NCBI GenBank assembly: GCA_910575405.1 | Contig: CAJTER010000007.1 | Span: 44,874 to 108,873, forward strand | Source of the DNA: Clostridia bacterium | Lineage (GTDB): Bacteria; Bacillota; Clostridia; Peptostreptococcales; Anaerovoracaceae | DNA length: 64,000 nt | Direction: 5' to 3' | Shown here: one piece after another, positions 61,379-64,000 of the stretch | Numbering within the stretch: position 1 is the stretch's first letter | Layout of the letters: every line of letters starts with the position of its first letter | Notes under the pieces: generated by a model | Databases searched by the model: none | What the model was told of the DNA's origin: nothing | What the model saw: only the letters and a program-made list of their open reading frames with translations | Position numbers and translations under genes: made by a program

Positions 61379-63688
61379 TCACCTTCCATCCTTCGACAAG
61401 TTCCGCAGCAGCAGCATGCTCACTGCAATAAAAAGAATTCCAATTCCGATCATAATGCCCCATGTTTCCAGCAGATGGCCTTTTGTAGCTTCAAAAAACA
61501 CTTCTGCCTCGTGAGGAAGTGTGGGAATTTCCTCCTGCATACGCAGATCAAGGATGTTGAGCCGGGCAATGCTGCCGAGGGCTTCTACGGACCAGCGGCT
61601 GATGGTGCAGTAGGATATGATTTCCCCCGCGCTTTCCAGCTTGAAAAGAATTCCGGAAAAGAGCAGCTGAATAATCAATACAAAAGGCGCTAAGGCCATT
61701 GCTTTGTCACCGGTCTTTACCATTGCTGAAATGATAAGCCCCATGGCCACCGAGGCCAGCACAGTGAGCCATACGGTTAACAGGATTTCGCCATGAAAGT
61801 GAGAAGCGAAAATCCCCTTCTTATCCGCATCCAGCAAAAGTAAAAAAGTTCCGGTTAAAAATATGGCTTGTATCAACCCCAATATCGCCTGTATCAGCAC
61901 CTTGGAAAGGATATAGACACGAAGCTTTAGGTTTGCCATATATTCCCGTTTCAGGACGCTCCGCTCCTTGCATATCTCCTGAATGGAGTCAAACAGGCCG
62001 ATCCAGATAGCGGAACAGCTGAGGGCAAACATCATGGATTTTGTGCTTTCATAGATTTTGAACACTTCATTGTCAGCCACAATCCATAAAAGCAGGCCTA
62101 TTATCAGCGGCTGAACAAGGAGCACTCCTAATCTCTGCGCGTCGTTTTTCATCAGCTCCGTATACCGCTTTACAAGTACAACAAACTGGCGGCGCGCAGA
62201 AACGCGGCGTTTTTTCGCAATCGGCTCTTTCGGAGCACTCTCCGGCTCCTGCCAATTTTCTTTACTTTGAGACTCCTGAAATCGCTGCTGCCACTCTGCG
62301 GCATTTCCTGCCAGGAGATTGTAGATATCCGTCAGTTCTTCTTTGTGGAAAAACTGTTTTGCCTGTTCTACATTTCCTGCAAAGCACAATCTTCCGCCCG
62401 GTCCCATAAACAGGATCTTGTCACACAGATGCAGATTTTGAGTTGTATGCGTGACCATAATTACCGTTTTATCCTGCTCTTTTGTAAGCCTTTTCAGGGA
62501 CAGCATGAGATTTTTTTCCGTTCCCGGATCGAGGCCTGATGTCGGCTCATCCAGGAAGAACAATTTTGGATCCGCAAGAAGCTCCACCGCGATGCTGGCC
62601 CTTTTTTTCTGCCCGCCGGAAAGCTTTCGTATGTAAGTATTCTGGTGTTCCTTCAAATCGATCATATCCAGAATTTCATCGATCCGTTTTTCAATTTCCC
62701 CTTGCCCTGTATCATCCGGCATCTTCAGACGCGCCGTATAGTGGAGCATTTTACGCAAAGTCAGATTTTCGTAAATAATATCCTCCTGCGGCACATAGCC
62801 GATCATATCCTTTAAGTGCTGAAAATTTTCAACCAGATCAATATTGCCGCAATACACGTTTCCCTTGAACTTTTTGTCAAAGCCGTTTATCACATTCATG
62901 ACGGTAGTTTTTCCTGCTCCCGAACCTCCGATAATGGCTACAAAGCTGTTGCCTTTGATATCGCAGTTGACATCCCGCAGAATTTGTTTTTTCTTATTAA
63001 AGTTTCCAACCCATTTGTCGACGTGGCGCACTTTAATATGAATGCCGCGTATACGATTTTTGTAATAAAGACAGTCGCTGGAAAAGAACAGCTGGTAGCC
63101 GAGAATTTGGATCACATCTTTGTCTTTCAGGAGCTGGGATCCATTTACCGTCTGCCCATTCACGAGGATGCCGTTGGCACTTTTGTTATCCCTGATAAGC
63201 GGCCCCTGGCTCGTGTATTCGATGGTGCAGTGGTGTCTTGAAACACTGGGATGCTCCAGAACAATATCGTTTCCCGCCGTTCTTCCAATGGTAATCATAT
63301 TTGCGGAAACAGTGAATTTCTCCATTGATTCATCTTCTGCCATATAGCTGAGGCTTATTAAAACCATTTTTTCCGGATTTTTTACTGACCCGATACGCAG
63401 AACGGTTCCCTCTGAAACTTCCACAAACTGCTCTGACTGATGCAGTAATGTCCTTTTTCCGGAAAATTCCACATAGGTTCCATTGCTGCTGTTCAAATCC
63501 TTGTAAAAGAATGTGTCATATTTCCGGAGTAAATAGCCGTGTGTCTTGGAAACAATTGCTTCCGAAATTACAATGTCATTCTGGCGTGCATCCCGCCCCA
63601 GCGTATAACTGGCCTGGTTCATTGATTCTAAATCAATATTCTGAATCTGTCCTTGTGTATTGATAATCGTTAATACTGCGCGTTCCAT
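61379..63688 (-). CDS. ABCG-like transporter with two N-terminal FHA domains
   Basis: A 769-residue fusion. FHA domain 1 (about 1-105: YTLGRDARQNDIVI, VSKTHGYL, SSNGTYV) and FHA domain 2 (about 120-210: ITIGRTAGNDIVLEHPSVSR, HHCTIEY, SANGILVNG) both keep the phosphothreonine-binding Arg, Ser-x-x-His and Asn residues. The ABC module follows (GGSGAGKTT, LSGGQKKRAS, FFLDEPTSGLDPG) and then an ABC2-type membrane domain with six helices (about 530-765). This is a half-transporter that probably dimerises and is gated or recruited by phosphorylated partners. The adjacent kinase is the obvious source of the phosphate. Substrate unknown. Confidence 0.93.
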   Translation of the reverse strand: MERAVLTIINTQGQIQNIDLESMNQASYTLGRDARQNDIVISEAIVSKTHGYLLRKYDTFFYKDLNSSNGTYVEFSGKRTLLHQSEQFVEVSEGTVLRIGSVKNPEKMVLISLSYMAEDESMEKFTVSANMITIGRTAGNDIVLEHPSVSRHHCTIEYTSQGPLIRDNKSANGILVNGQTVNGSQLLKDKDVIQILGYQLFFSSDCLYYKNRIRGIHIKVRHVDKWVGNFNKKKQILRDVNCDIKGNSFVAIIGGSGAGKTTVMNVINGFDKKFKGNVYCGNIDLVENFQHLKDMIGYVPQEDIIYENLTLRKMLHYTARLKMPDDTGQGEIEKRIDEILDMIDLKEHQNTYIRKLSGGQKKRASIAVELLADPKLFFLDEPTSGLDPGTEKNLMLSLKRLTKEQDKTVIMVTHTTQNLHLCDKILFMGPGGRLCFAGNVEQAKQFFHKEELTDIYNLLAGNAAEWQQRFQESQSKENWQEPESAPKEPIAKKRRVSARRQFVVLVKRYTELMKNDAQRLGVLLVQPLIIGLLLWIVADNEVFKIYESTKSMMFALSCSAIWIGLFDSIQEICKERSVLKREYMANLKLRVYILSKVLIQAILGLIQAIFLTGTFLLLLDADKKGIFASHFHGEILLTVWLTVLASVAMGLIISAMVKTGDKAMALAPFVLIIQLLFSGILFKLESAGEIISYCTISRWSVEALGSIARLNILDLRMQEEIPTLPHEAEVFFEATKGHLLETWGIMIGIGILFIAVSMLLLRNLSKDGR

Positions 63689-63699
63689 AATCTTCTCTC

Positions 63700-64000
63700 T
63701 TATTTTGTCTTCAGGGTGTTTATGTTCTTTTTTGTGGTTTGTAATGCCTGGTTATAGTCTTCCAGCTCTTCTTTTGTGGTTTCCTGATGCCAGTCCGTGC
63801 TCAAGGGAATATAGAGACGCCGACCATTTTCATTTTGATACCTTACATTCAAATCACCATCGGCCTTTGGGTAATATGGTCTTGACAATTTATTATGAAA
63901 CCGGATCACTTTACTGTCAGCCTCGGTCTCTCCGTTGATACTTCCCGGCTCCCCAAATTCAGGAATCGGAACTACGATATCATACTTCGTATAAAAGCTC
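63700..64000 (-). CDS. C-terminal part of an unidentified protein (runs off the right edge)
   Basis: The last 100 codons of a frame that remains open to the window edge. It ends at 63700, 11 bases before the FHA-ABC transporter start, so it is the preceding gene in the same operon. Visible residues are hydrophilic, with IVVPIPEFGEPGSI near the edge and a charged helical C-terminus. I recognise no domain. Internal GTG at 63909 is probably not the start. Confidence 0.6.
   Translation of the reverse strand, partial: SFYTKYDIVVPIPEFGEPGSINGETEADSKVIRFHNKLSRPYYPKADGDLNVRYQNENGRRLYIPLSTDWHQETTKEELEDYNQALQTTKKNINTLKTK

Overview
This 64 kb window looks like chromosomal DNA from an anaerobic, endospore-forming, Gram-positive member of the Clostridia (Bacillota). 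The support is a D-alanyl-teichoic acid (dlt) operon, a cwlJ/gerQ-like spore germination pair, a clostridial-type tmRNA, CsrA, a class II aldolase and strong AGGAGG-type ribosome binding sites. A family such as Eubacteriales Family XIII/Anaerovoracaceae is possible, but sequence reading alone cannot settle it.

Layout. 1-2.8 kb: the start of csrA, a regulatory-looking AT-rich gap, an orphan MNT nucleotidyltransferase and a divergent AAA-ATPase/PD-(D/E)XK protein. 3-12.4 kb (minus strand): a secreted Ig-like/PHP metallohydrolase; a degenerate YesM-like kinase plus AraC-type response regulator behind a MerR-type 19-bp-spacer promoter; a frameshifted second AAA-ATPase/PD-(D/E)XK copy; and an ABC exporter-LytTR-DUF3021 operon. 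12.7-17.6 kb: an amidase, a topoisomerase III, and a tRNA-Leu(CAG) with an IS1182-family element inserted exactly at its 3' CCA end. 17.7-22.3 kb (minus strand): RluA-type synthase, four tandem signal peptidase I paralogues (two with altered catalytic residues), smpB, a small coiled-coil protein and ssrA (tmRNA).

22.4-36.6 kb: short orphan genes, fructose-bisphosphate aldolase, the operon uvrB-uvrA-eamA-pncB, an acyl-CoA synthetase with a consensus promoter and palindrome, an S66 carboxypeptidase, deoD and an MntR/DtxR-type repressor. 36.7-50.2 kb: dltA-B-C-D plus an unlisted 47-residue dltX at the 3' end, a polysaccharide deacetylase, cysK-like and mutY, sbcD-sbcC, and cwlJ-gerQ-like genes. 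50.4-52.1 kb is a graveyard: a third AAA-ATPase/PD-(D/E)XK copy with two frameshifts and an in-frame deletion, followed by a LysR fragment and an inverted scrap of a fourth copy.

52.2-64 kb (minus strand) is the most unusual region. It is one apparent operon encoding a double-FHA ABCG-like transporter, an FHA protein, a Ser/Thr kinase with a membrane segment and helical repeats, a 46-residue membrane peptide, a four-helix membrane protein with an FHA-like tail, and at least five zinc-ribbon proteins with membrane, coiled-coil, TPR, YARHG or serine-hydrolase-like parts. It reads as a phospho-dependent envelope signalling system whose composition I cannot match to a named pathway. Three of its genes have lost their reading frame, so in this strain it may be partly decayed, unless those are sequencing errors.
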